A stretch of 64,000 nt of DNA, taken from Litoribacter populi. Lineage in GTDB: Bacteria > Bacteroidota > Bacteroidia > Cytophagales > Cyclobacteriaceae. Numbering within the stretch: position 1 is the first letter of the stretch; each line of letters starts with the position of its first letter. Positions 1 to 7,967 of this stretch are shown in pieces. A program made the translations under genes and the position numbers. The stretch is taken from assembly GCF_007483685.1 (NCBI RefSeq), contig NZ_VMKN01000001.1:3040133-3104132 (forward strand). The letters run 5' to 3'. The notes under the pieces were generated by a model that saw nothing but the letters and a program-made list of their open reading frames with translations, searched no databases and was not told the DNA's origin.

Positions 1-160
1 GTCCTGTAATAAATCCAGGTACAAATCTCTGCGGGTTTACCAAAGTTTGAAAGGTATCCAAAATCTGTTTGCCGTCATGCACTATCACGGCTACTTCCGT
101 AATACCACCTCTCTGAGCGGTCCCACCTGTTGTCTCAATATCTACAATCGCAAAAACCAT
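1..160 (-). CDS. DnaQ-like 3'-5' exonuclease, 5' part only
   Basis: The gene runs off the left edge, so only about 53 N-terminal residues are visible. They open with MVFAIVDIETTGG, the ExoI motif of DEDDh exonucleases (acidic residues Asp7 and Glu9), followed by a strand containing ITEVAVI and a segment NPQRFVPGFI that fits the family of the DNA polymerase III epsilon subunit. In Bacteroidota this domain is often fused to a UvrC-type GIY-YIG domain, but whether that applies here cannot be seen. An in-frame ATG at 193 would add 11 residues; the start at 160 is preferred because it places the ExoI strand at the very N-terminus, as is usual. Divergent from the DinB gene at 295. Confidence 0.75.
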   Translation of the reverse strand, partial: MVFAIVDIETTGGTAQRGGITEVAVIVHDGKQILDTFQTLVNPQRFVPGFITG

Positions 161-230
161 CTCCGAAGGTAACGCCAAGCGCCTATTAATCATTTCACTT
201 TCACCGAGTTTTTTAAGTCACTGACAGCAA

Positions 231-262
231 TTGTCTGCCTTAGAATTCTAAAGCTAAATTTG
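231..262 (+). promoter_or_regulatory. putative Bacteroidetes-type promoter of the DinB gene
   Basis: A TTG at 231 is followed after 21 bp by TAAATTTG (255-262), a match to the Bacteroidetes -7 element TAnnTTTG. The DinB start codon lies 32 bp further on. Confidence 0.4.
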
Positions 263-294
263 TAACTTTATAACTAAAATTAACAAATAGCAAA

Positions 295-852
295 ATGAGC
301 CAAAAAGGAACGGAATGGGTATCGGAAATTGATAGAATAACAGCAGAATTTGAACGAGAATTCGGACAGATGAGTCTGGAGGAAATTTACTGGAAGCCTT
401 CCCCCGAGGTTTGGTCCATAGGAGAAAACATTCAGCATTTGATCCAAGTCAATTCCTCCTATTTCCCCATTTTCCAGGAAGTGAAGGATGCCAAATACCG
501 AAAACCTTGGTCAGGTAATTTTAAATTTATTTACAACCTAATCGGTAACCTTATCTACAAATCGGTTTCAGAAGGTCGAAAGAAAAAAATCAAAACGTTT
601 ACTTCTTGGGAGCCAAAAATTGGTGGCACTCATCAAGATATTGTCCAAAAATTCACCAAGCACCAACAGGAATTGAAAAGCTGGATTACCAAAATGGCAC
701 CTTATTTCGATAAAAATATCGTGATCAACTCGCCTATAAATAAGATGTTACCTTATACTTTAGACAGGGCATTTGACATTATGGTTGCCCATGAGGACAG
801 ACATTTTAACCAGGCACTTGAAGTAAAACAGGTAATAAAAAAAGCCCCTTAA
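295..852 (+). CDS. DinB superfamily protein
   Basis: A 185-residue protein with the four-helix DinB fold (DinB_2 type). The metal-binding histidine triad of the fold can be placed at His48 (in ENIQHLIQ) and His166/His170 (in HEDRHFNQ near the C-terminus). Related proteins include putative metal-dependent thiol transferases and damage-inducible proteins; the substrate here cannot be told. It is monocistronic, ends inside the loop of a strong terminator and converges on the acyl-CoA ligase gene. A second, divergent DinB protein lies at 5794-6315, so the family occurs twice within 6 kb. Confidence 0.8.
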   Translation: MSQKGTEWVSEIDRITAEFEREFGQMSLEEIYWKPSPEVWSIGENIQHLIQVNSSYFPIFQEVKDAKYRKPWSGNFKFIYNLIGNLIYKSVSEGRKKKIKTFTSWEPKIGGTHQDIVQKFTKHQQELKSWITKMAPYFDKNIVINSPINKMLPYTLDRAFDIMVAHEDRHFNQALEVKQVIKKAP

Positions 853-867
853 TTGGGGCTTTTTTTA
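842..867. terminator. bidirectional terminator between convergent genes
   Basis: Stem AAGCCCC (842-848) pairs with GGGGCTT (855-861), followed by a T run on the plus strand and preceded by an A run. The stop codon of the DinB gene is in the loop, and the acyl-CoA ligase stop follows at 868. Confidence 0.85.
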
Positions 868-2544
868 TTAGGCTTTTCCTTTGTGCATTTCTTTTATTTT
901 TCTTCGTAAAATCTTACCTACATTTGATTTCGGTAATTCATTTACAAAATAAACCTCTTTAGGGACCTTGTAATTTGTCAAGTGCTGCTTAGAATGGGCA
1001 ATAACTTCCTTATCAGTGAGTCCATTATCTTTTGGAACCACATAAGCTACCACTTTTTCAGTTGATTTTTCATCTGCAATTCCTATCACCCCCACTTCCA
1101 ATACCTTGTCATGGGCGGAAATCACATCTTCCACTTCATTTGGATATACATTGAAGCCCGAAACAAGAATCATCTCCTTCTTTCTGTCCACGATTTTCAC
1201 GAATCCATCGGCTTCAATTATGCCAATATCACCGGTTTTGAACCACTCCCCTTCAAAAACCTCTTTGGTTTCCTCGGGTTTATTCCAGTAGCGACGCATT
1301 ACCTGGGGACCCTTTATACAAAGTTCTCCTTTCTCGCCAGTCGCCACTTCGTTTCCTTCCTCATCTATGGCTTTGATTTCCGTATTTGGAAGTGGCACAC
1401 CTATGTACCCAATCCGCTCAGTACCGTCGATGGGATTACAAGTTGCCACAGGTGAAGTTTCCGTAAGCCCGTAGCCTTCGGCAATTGGCACCCCTGTCAC
1501 CTTCTTCCATTTTTCAGCAACAGCCTTTTGCACGGCCATTCCTCCCCCCACTGCAACTCTCAATGAACTGAAGTCCAAATTCCGGAAAGCCTCTTGATTC
1601 AACAGCCCATTATACAGAGTATTTACACCAGTAATGACGCTGAATTTATGCTTGCTCATTTCTTTGATAAAAGCAGGCATGTCTCGTGGATTAGTAATCA
1701 AAACGTTGTGCGCTCCGATTTTCAGCATCGCCAAACAGTTAACCGTCAAAGCGAAAATATGGTAGAGAGGAAGGGCGGTGATGACCGTTTCCCTGTTTTC
1801 TTTCAGTTTAGGAGTCATCCAAGCAGAAATCTGCTGCATATTGGCAATGATGTTGGCATGGGTCAATTCAGCCCCTTTCGATACCCCAGTAGTTCCACCG
1901 GTGTACTGAAGAAAAGCCGCATCGCTGGCTACCATTTCCTCATGACGGAAGGATAGAGAGGAACCTTTGCTCAGTACATCTTTTAGTTTTAAGGCTCCAT
2001 CTAATTGATATGGAGGGACCATTTTCTTGATATGCTTCACCACAAGGTTGACAATTCCCCCTTTTAGACTGCCTAGCATGTCTCCAATTTGGGAAACTAT
2101 GATATGCTTAGCTTTAATTTCGTTTCTGATTTTTTCCAAGTTGGCAGCAAAATTTGCTAAAATCACAATGGTATCCACTTGAGCATCATTAAACTGATGC
2201 TTCATTTCGCTTGGAGTATAAAGCGGATTGGTATTTACAACAATCATCCCTGCTCGTAGAGCTCCAAACATCACAATCGGGTACTGCAACAAGTTGGGCA
2301 TCTGAATAGCGAGCCTGTCCCCCTTTTTCATTTTCAGCTCATTTTGCAGGTAAGCCGCAAAGTTCTTGGAAAGCTCGTCTACCTCCTTAAAAGTGAGCTT
2401 TTTACCCATGCATTCATAGGCAATTCCATTTCCATATTTTTTGACACTTTCTTCAAAAAGGTCTACTAAACTGTTGTAAGCATTTACGTCAACTTCTTTG
2501 GCCACCGAGGGTGGGTACTGCTTAAACCATGGGAAATCTTGCAT
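868..2544 (-). CDS. fadD: long-chain fatty-acid--CoA ligase (AMP-forming)
   Basis: A 558-residue ANL-superfamily enzyme that activates fatty acids to acyl-CoA through an acyl-adenylate at the inner face of the membrane. Visible motifs in order: the P-loop-like YTGGTTGVSKG near residues 214-224, GYGLTETSP (A5), the aspartate in FKTGDIG (A7), the C-terminal domain hinge DRKKEMI, and the catalytic lysine in NVGKILRR (about Lys544). Length matches bacterial FadD. It lies just downstream of an acyl-CoA dehydrogenase on the same strand, but a terminator in the 142-bp gap makes separate transcripts likely. The two would supply the first steps of fatty-acid degradation. Confidence 0.93.
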   Translation of the reverse strand: MQDFPWFKQYPPSVAKEVDVNAYNSLVDLFEESVKKYGNGIAYECMGKKLTFKEVDELSKNFAAYLQNELKMKKGDRLAIQMPNLLQYPIVMFGALRAGMIVVNTNPLYTPSEMKHQFNDAQVDTIVILANFAANLEKIRNEIKAKHIIVSQIGDMLGSLKGGIVNLVVKHIKKMVPPYQLDGALKLKDVLSKGSSLSFRHEEMVASDAAFLQYTGGTTGVSKGAELTHANIIANMQQISAWMTPKLKENRETVITALPLYHIFALTVNCLAMLKIGAHNVLITNPRDMPAFIKEMSKHKFSVITGVNTLYNGLLNQEAFRNLDFSSLRVAVGGGMAVQKAVAEKWKKVTGVPIAEGYGLTETSPVATCNPIDGTERIGYIGVPLPNTEIKAIDEEGNEVATGEKGELCIKGPQVMRRYWNKPEETKEVFEGEWFKTGDIGIIEADGFVKIVDRKKEMILVSGFNVYPNEVEDVISAHDKVLEVGVIGIADEKSTEKVVAYVVPKDNGLTDKEVIAHSKQHLTNYKVPKEVYFVNELPKSNVGKILRRKIKEMHKGKA

Positions 2545-2619
2545 ATTAATAGTTATTTGGATTTACGTAATCTAAGATCGGTTTTATTATTTTATACTAA
2601 TATAAAATAAAACTTGTGT

Positions 2620-2662
2620 TAAAAAAAAGAAAACCACTTTTCCTACTACAGAAAAGTGGTTT
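2620..2662 (-). terminator. Rho-independent terminator of the acyl-CoA dehydrogenase gene
   Basis: Stem of 11 bp (2631-2641 with 2652-2662; AAACCACTTTT/AAAAGTGGTTT) with an A run at 2621-2628 that becomes the U tract on the minus strand. Confidence 0.8.
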
Positions 2663-2686
2663 CGAAACACTCTATGATATTTTCAG

Positions 2687-3844
2687 TTATGCTAGTATTT
2701 TTCTGGCAATCAGTTCTTTCATTATCTCATTGGTACCTGCATAAATTCGTTGTACTCTGGCATCTGCATACGCCCTGGCAACAGGATACTCCCACATATA
2801 ACCGTATCCACCATGTAGTTGCACACACTCATCGGCAACTTGACACTGCAGGTCCGTCATCATCATTTTTGCCGCAGAGGACATAGCCGCATCCACTTTA
2901 CGGTCATTGTGCAAAATCACCAACTGGTCACAATAAATCCTTGCTTGCTCAAGTTTGGCTGCCATCTCGGCAAGCTTAAACCTCGTGTTCTGGAAATCAG
3001 CAACGGTTTTGCCAAAAGCTGGACGGCTTTTCACATAATCTATAGTCGACTTTAAGGTGAATTCAGCTAAAGAAAGAGCGGCCAGTGCTACTATTAATCT
3101 TTCTTGAGCCAGCTCCGTCATGAGGTATTTAAAACCTTCACCAGGCTTGCCCATAAGATTTTCCTTCGGAACCTTTACATCTTCAAAAAACAGCTCACAG
3201 GTATCCTGAGCATGCAAACCGACCTTCTCAAACGGAACGCCTTTAGTAAAGCCCTTCATATCCTTATCAACTATAAAAAGACTTATTCCTTTTGCACCCA
3301 AAGTAGGGTCTGTCTTAGCTGCCACTACCACCACATCAGCCAAATAACCGTTGGTAATGAATGTCTTAGAACCATTAATTAAATAATGATCTCCTTTATC
3401 TTCTGCTGTCGCACGTATATTTTGAAGGTCACTACCAGCACCTGGCTCTGTCATGGCAACTGCTGATATATATTCTCCCGAAACCATTTTTGGAACGTAC
3501 TTAGCCTTGGCTTCCTCGGTGGCATAATGCAAAATATATGGGAATACAATATCACTGTGTAGTGGGTAACCAATCGCTGGTCCGGCACAACCACTAAGGC
3601 CTAGCTCTTCTGTAAAAATTGCATTGTATCTGAAATCCTGGATATTCAACCCCCCATACTCCTCAGGGGCTTGGAGGCAAAGAAATCCGTTTTCTCCAAG
3701 TTTCAGCCAAGATTCCCTTGAAACCATTTTGTTATTTTCCCAATCCAAATTATTGGGTGTGATCTCTTTGGCAATAAAGTCTCTCAATGATTGACGGAAC
3801 ATGTCATGTTCCTCATTAAAAATAGTCCTAGGCAAATTATTCAT
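2687..3844 (-). CDS. acyl-CoA dehydrogenase family protein
   Basis: A 385-residue flavoenzyme that would introduce the alpha-beta double bond into acyl-CoA, passing electrons to electron-transfer flavoprotein. The family signatures are present: AMTEPGAGSDLQ (FAD/substrate loop), FITNGYLADV, and near the C-terminus QLHGGYGYMWEYPVARAYADAR followed by YAGTNEIMKELIA. The catalytic base region and length agree with short/medium or branched-chain acyl-CoA dehydrogenases; chain-length preference cannot be read from sequence. Its start MNNLPRTIF is preceded by an A+T-rich region. It sits upstream of fadD, consistent with a role in beta-oxidation. Confidence 0.9.
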   Translation of the reverse strand: MNNLPRTIFNEEHDMFRQSLRDFIAKEITPNNLDWENNKMVSRESWLKLGENGFLCLQAPEEYGGLNIQDFRYNAIFTEELGLSGCAGPAIGYPLHSDIVFPYILHYATEEAKAKYVPKMVSGEYISAVAMTEPGAGSDLQNIRATAEDKGDHYLINGSKTFITNGYLADVVVVAAKTDPTLGAKGISLFIVDKDMKGFTKGVPFEKVGLHAQDTCELFFEDVKVPKENLMGKPGEGFKYLMTELAQERLIVALAALSLAEFTLKSTIDYVKSRPAFGKTVADFQNTRFKLAEMAAKLEQARIYCDQLVILHNDRKVDAAMSSAAKMMMTDLQCQVADECVQLHGGYGYMWEYPVARAYADARVQRIYAGTNEIMKELIARKILA

Positions 3845-3961
3845 TATATTTCGGGTTTATTAATTACAAAACAGAATATTATTCATTTCAACAGTATGAA
3901 TTAAACAATTGACTTTGTAATATAGTAGAATTATATAATTTTTAAAAAATTAATTTGGATC

Positions 3962-4611
3962 ATGAGTATCAAAGGGGTCATTTTTGACATGGATGGGGTC
4001 ATTCTCGACAACCACCAATATCATGTTGCTGCCTGGAAGCAATTTCTTAAAAATCACAACAGAACAGTAACAGATGCTGAATTTTCGGCTCACTTCAATG
4101 GTAGAACTACTGGTCAGGCATTGAGATACCTTTTCCCAGAAATCACCCATATACAAACTGAAGTTCTTAAAGAGGAAAAAGAAAGTCTTTACAGAAGCCT
4201 TATTCTTTCAACTATCCATGAAACCGAAGGTTTAACCGAGTTTCTAAAACTTCTTAAAGTAAAAGGTTACAAAACCGCTGTGGCCACCGCTGCATATCCT
4301 CCAAATGTGGAATTCACACTTTCGAAACTGGGCCTTAAAAACTATTTCGACACGATTTTGGATGAAACATTTGTCACCCACGGCAAGCCCCACCCCGAAA
4401 TTTACACTAAAACCATACAGGCATTGGATCTCCAACCAGAAGAATGTGTGGTTTTTGAAGATAGTTTCTCAGGAATCGAAGCAGGTCAAAATCAGGGGCA
4501 AAAGTGATCGGAGTTGTGGGTACCGAGAGTGAGGCCGATCTCAAAAAAGTAGTAAAAGCCACTGTCCTAAATTTTGTTAACTTTGAATTTTCCTTTTTGG
4601 AAAAACATTAG
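3962..4611 (+). pseudogene. HAD-superfamily phosphatase/beta-phosphoglucomutase-like, frameshifted
   Basis: The N-terminal 177 codons encode a HAD hydrolase: the nucleophile motif FDMDGVILDN (Asp9, Asp11), a helical cap, the conserved Thr/Ala and Lys region (TAAYPPN, GKPHPEIY) and VVFEDSFSGIEAGQN. Right after the last motif the frame breaks: it stops at 4507 with QGQK. Adding one base between 4492 and 4493 restores the family's usual ...NAGAKVIGVVGT... ending and continues 38 codons to the TAG at 4609-4611, giving about 216 residues, the normal length. So this is either a recent pseudogene, a phase-variable or recoded gene, or a sequencing error; the missing base does not lie in a long homopolymer. 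All catalytic motifs precede the break. Confidence 0.8.
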
Positions 4612-4656
4612 TTTAAAATATAAAGTATTAATACCTGGCTTATTTCCCCCAAGCAA

Positions 4657-5274
4657 ATGATTAGATTTCTACTCGGAATTGTTGTCACCTTAATAATTGG
4701 TTTTGGAGTTTTATTTTTCATCAATAAAAATGAGAAACAAGAACAAACGGAAATCAACTCCTCCATGATCCAAGAGCAGATCAAAAATGTAGGAAAACTA
4801 ATTGTCGTTGAAGGTCATTATAGCCAGGTTATGGACTACAAAAATACCAGACAGAATTTTTTCAGAATCTTTCCGGCCAATAAGAAGGTTCTGGTAGTGG
4901 TAAATGCAAAAGTTACGGTAGAATATGATTTGAGTAAGTTGCAGACTCAGGTCGACGAGGAAAATCGAATCGTCTACCTTGATTACATTCCTGAGGCCAA
5001 TATACATATTTACCCTGATTTAGAGTATTATGATGTCACTCAAGACTACTGGAACCCCCTAAAAGCAGATGATTTAAATAAAATAAGGCGAGCAGTCGAT
5101 GATGTCATTAATGAGAAAATCGACAAAAGCGATCTTAAAAAACGGGCCCACCAAAATCTTATTTCTGAACTTCAAAAGATCTACATCCTCACCAACTCCA
5201 TGGGTTGGACGCTAGTGTACGACCAACAGCCCGTGGAGTCGGAAGACATGTTAATGAATATTCGGTTGAGATAA
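4657..5274 (+). CDS. DUF4230 domain-containing membrane-anchored protein
   Basis: A 205-residue protein with one N-terminal transmembrane helix (about residues 3-22) and an extracytoplasmic DUF4230 domain. The domain features seen are KLIVVEGHYSQV, a strand VVVNAKVTVEYDLSKL, YLDYIPEANIHIYPDLEYYDV and a C-terminal amphipathic helix with LKKRAHQNLISELQKIYI. Function of the family is unknown. It follows the broken HAD gene by 45 bp and converges on a thioesterase gene at 5279 with only 4 bp between. Confidence 0.75.
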   Translation: MIRFLLGIVVTLIIGFGVLFFINKNEKQEQTEINSSMIQEQIKNVGKLIVVEGHYSQVMDYKNTRQNFFRIFPANKKVLVVVNAKVTVEYDLSKLQTQVDEENRIVYLDYIPEANIHIYPDLEYYDVTQDYWNPLKADDLNKIRRAVDDVINEKIDKSDLKKRAHQNLISELQKIYILTNSMGWTLVYDQQPVESEDMLMNIRLR

Positions 5275-5278
5275 TCTT

Positions 5279-5791
5279 CTATTGCTGAAGCTTTTGCTTA
5301 ATAGCTTTCACTCTTTGCTTCAGTTCCATTTCTGAGATGTCCAGATTTTCGGAAGTAGCCTTTAGATAATCCACAACAGCTCCGTCATGACTTGTCAGCT
5401 TTCCTTCTTTAATTGTTACATATTTCAAGGTGGTCCAAAGAACAGTTTTTAACTCCTTTCTGGAATCATCGGTCATGTAATACTCCACTAGCACCGTATT
5501 GTGGTCATACCATAGAATTCTGGTCATGATTCGAACCCACTCTCCTACTTTAGCTGGTCGCACATAGCTGATGTTATGATTGTAGACCACCCACGCTGCT
5601 TTATATTTTTTAATGAAATCGATCATCTCAACACCATAAAGCTTAGGAACCTGATCCTCCCTGGCGTTGAAGAAATAGTCGAAATATTTGGCATTGTTAA
5701 GATGCTGAAGTGGGTCACAATCTTGGAATCTGATAACTACCCTACTTTCCGTTTCCTTTGGATAATGTTTTTCCGGATTATATTCGAACAT
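5279..5791 (-). CDS. acyl-CoA thioesterase, hotdog fold (4-hydroxybenzoyl-CoA thioesterase type)
   Basis: A 170-residue hotdog protein. The segment VVIRFQDCDPLQHLNNAKYFDYF contains the family's catalytic Asp (DCDPLQHLNN), and WVRIMTRILWYDHNTVLVEYYM forms the central strands. It would hydrolyse an acyl-CoA thioester in the cytoplasm; the substrate is not evident. Its start codon follows the stop of the DinB gene upstream by 2 bp, so the two are very likely co-transcribed. Confidence 0.8.
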   Translation of the reverse strand: MFEYNPEKHYPKETESRVVIRFQDCDPLQHLNNAKYFDYFFNAREDQVPKLYGVEMIDFIKKYKAAWVVYNHNISYVRPAKVGEWVRIMTRILWYDHNTVLVEYYMTDDSRKELKTVLWTTLKYVTIKEGKLTSHDGAVVDYLKATSENLDISEMELKQRVKAIKQKLQQ

Positions 5792-5793
5792 GT

Positions 5794-6315
5794 CTATCGG
5801 TATCTTTCTTTCAAAATATTGATGTGATGGATGAAATGGCCAACTAGAATATTGACAATAGCCCTCGGGGAAATTGCCTTACCATTAGCTGACCCGACGC
5901 GTTGCCAGTCTTCCTCAGAAAAACTGTGTCCCAAAAGTAGCAAGGATTTTCTTGCCTGTTTGAAATCCTCTACCAAATAGTCGATAGAAAGCACGTTGCC
6001 ATGGGAATACCTAGCGTAATCATCCTCCGAAAACCCCGGCAAAGGTTGCAGGTCTCCTCTTCCGATACAAAGGGCCCGATAGCTCATCACCCGCTCGGTA
6101 TCGGTGATATGGAGTAGCATTTCTTTTGGTGACCACTTACCTTCCTGATAAGGAGTCCTCAGCCATTTCTCATCCATTTCCATAAATTCCTCATCCACTA
6201 TTTCCATCTGTTTTACCATGAGGTCCATCAGTACAGTTCCCTCAGGAAGTAGTCTGAGGTAGCGATCAAAGTAAATATCATATTCACCTTCTTTGGGCTT
6301 TATGCGCTCATTCAT
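5794..6315 (-). CDS. DinB family protein
   Basis: A 173-residue DinB-fold protein. Metal-ligand candidates are His69 (in EMLLHITDTERV) and His160/His164 (in VGHFIHHINIL), the usual spacing of this superfamily; WSPKEMLLHI and ISPRAIVNILVGH are the typical helices. First gene of a two-gene unit with the downstream thioesterase. The upstream gap of 69 bp is shared with the divergent M28 peptidase gene. Enzymatic role unknown. Confidence 0.8.
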   Translation of the reverse strand: MNERIKPKEGEYDIYFDRYLRLLPEGTVLMDLMVKQMEIVDEEFMEMDEKWLRTPYQEGKWSPKEMLLHITDTERVMSYRALCIGRGDLQPLPGFSEDDYARYSHGNVLSIDYLVEDFKQARKSLLLLGHSFSEEDWQRVGSANGKAISPRAIVNILVGHFIHHINILKERYR

Positions 6316-6384
6316 ATAAGAAAACTTTCATGAGAAGATCAAAAGGTTAAATTTAGACTTTATTCCTAACTAATTATTGAAATT

Positions 6385-7737
6385 ATGAAGCAAATAATTG
6401 CGCTCGCCTTATTTCTTTTGGCCTTGGACCTTTCGGCCCAAACCCGAATGATCAACCGAAATCCAGAAATTGAAAAAATGGTCGAAGATGTGAAGGCAGA
6501 AAATCTTGAACAATACGTCAGGGACTTGGTGGGTTTTGGAACTCGGCACACTCTGAGCGGAACACAAGGAGATGACCGCGGCATCGTCCCTTCGCAGAAC
6601 TATGTACTTGAAAAATTTAAATCATTTGAAGCAGATGCAGGTGGAAGGCTTTCCTCTGAAATAGATATGTTCACGGTAGAAGGTGATGGAAGAAGAATTC
6701 CAGAGACTTCCGAAATTGGCAATGTGGTAGCCACTCTTAAAGGAACCGATCCTAATGACGACCGTGTATTTCTGATAAGTGGCCACTTGGACAGCCGGGC
6801 GTCTGACGTAATGGATGCCGAGATTGATGCCCCCGGGGCGAATGATGACGGTTCAGGTGTAGCTGCTGTTATCGAAACTGCAAGAATACTGAGCAAAATG
6901 GAGTTCCCAGCAACTATCATTTTCATGGCAGTGAGCGGAGAAGAACAGGGACTGATCGGAGCCACCCACATGGCCAAGAAAGCCCAAGATGAAGGATGGA
7001 ACCTTGTGGCAATGCTCAACAATGATATGGTAGGCAATAGCTATTCCAGTGAAACCCATATCAAGGATAACACCAGGGTTAGGGTTTTCAGTGAGGGCAT
7101 TCCTCTTTTGGAATCTGAGGAAATGGCTGCCATGAGAAGGTATACTAATGGTGAAAATGACAGCAAATCCCGTCAATTGGCCAGGTATATAAAAGAAATC
7201 GGGGATAGATACGTAGATCAATTAGAAGTAAAACTTATCTACAGAAACGACCGATTTTTGAGAGGTGGTGACCATACTCCGTTTGCAAGAGAAGGTTTCA
7301 CTGCCATCAGAATGACCGAATTCAACGAAAACTACCACTACCATCACCAGGACGTTCGTGAGGAAGATGGTCAACAGTACGGTGACCTGCCCGAGTTGGT
7401 AGATTATGAATACCTGAGAAAAATCACTGCTGTAAATTTAGCCACTTTGGCAAGCTTGGCCACTGCACCTGCTGCTCCAAAAAATGTGGGCATAGATGTA
7501 AGTAGATTAGTAAACACCAGCACATTGAAATGGGAGAAACCTGAAACAGGCAGTCCGAAGGGATACTATGTACTCATGAGGGAAACCGATCAATCAATGT
7601 GGGAGAAAAAATTCTACACCGAAGACCTTGAATTGACCGTTCCCTATTCCAAAGACAATTATTTCTTTGCCGTACAGGCAGTGGATGATAAGGGCAATGA
7701 AAGCCTCGCTGTATTTCCAAAACCCTTGAGAAGATAA
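6385..7737 (+). CDS. secreted M28 family zinc aminopeptidase with C-terminal fibronectin III domain
   Basis: A 450-residue exported peptidase. Residues 1-19 form a signal peptide (MKQIIALALFLLALDLSAQ). The M28 two-zinc site can be read in order: His134 and Asp136 (SGHLDSR), Asp154 (ANDDGSG), Glu186/Glu187 (SGEEQGL), Asp214 (NNDMVG) and a histidine cluster around 318-321 (YHYHHQD). Residues from about 362 form a fibronectin type III-like domain with the strand TLKWEKPETGSPKGYYVLMRE. It probably releases N-terminal amino acids from peptides in the periplasm or outside the cell. Monocistronic, with its own terminator. Confidence 0.9.
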   Translation: MKQIIALALFLLALDLSAQTRMINRNPEIEKMVEDVKAENLEQYVRDLVGFGTRHTLSGTQGDDRGIVPSQNYVLEKFKSFEADAGGRLSSEIDMFTVEGDGRRIPETSEIGNVVATLKGTDPNDDRVFLISGHLDSRASDVMDAEIDAPGANDDGSGVAAVIETARILSKMEFPATIIFMAVSGEEQGLIGATHMAKKAQDEGWNLVAMLNNDMVGNSYSSETHIKDNTRVRVFSEGIPLLESEEMAAMRRYTNGENDSKSRQLARYIKEIGDRYVDQLEVKLIYRNDRFLRGGDHTPFAREGFTAIRMTEFNENYHYHHQDVREEDGQQYGDLPELVDYEYLRKITAVNLATLASLATAPAAPKNVGIDVSRLVNTSTLKWEKPETGSPKGYYVLMRETDQSMWEKKFYTEDLELTVPYSKDNYFFAVQAVDDKGNESLAVFPKPLRR

Positions 7738-7747
7738 AATAGAAAAG

Positions 7748-7779
7748 CTGCTCCAAAAAAACTGGAGCAGTTTTTTTTT
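7748..7779 (+). terminator. Rho-independent terminator of the M28 peptidase gene
   Basis: Stem CTGCTCCA (7748-7755) with TGGAGCAG (7763-7770), followed by nine T. Confidence 0.9.
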
Positions 7780-7967
7780 AAATAGTGCTCTTTTAATTCA
7801 CTTTTTATACTATCTCGAAAACACCCTGCTTTGTCCAGAGTTTTGTATTTTTACAAATAGAAAACAAACCGCTTCTTCAGGTCATTTATTTTGATGAAAT
7901 AATAAAGACCAGCAGTGGCAGGAAAAAGCGGCAAGCCTAAAACCAGAAACCAAATAATCAACTATAT

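Noticed and set aside
5520..5545. GATTCGAACCCACTCTCC looks like a tRNA T-arm on the minus strand
   Set aside because: It lies inside the thioesterase gene, and no acceptor stem, anticodon arm or D-arm accompanies it.
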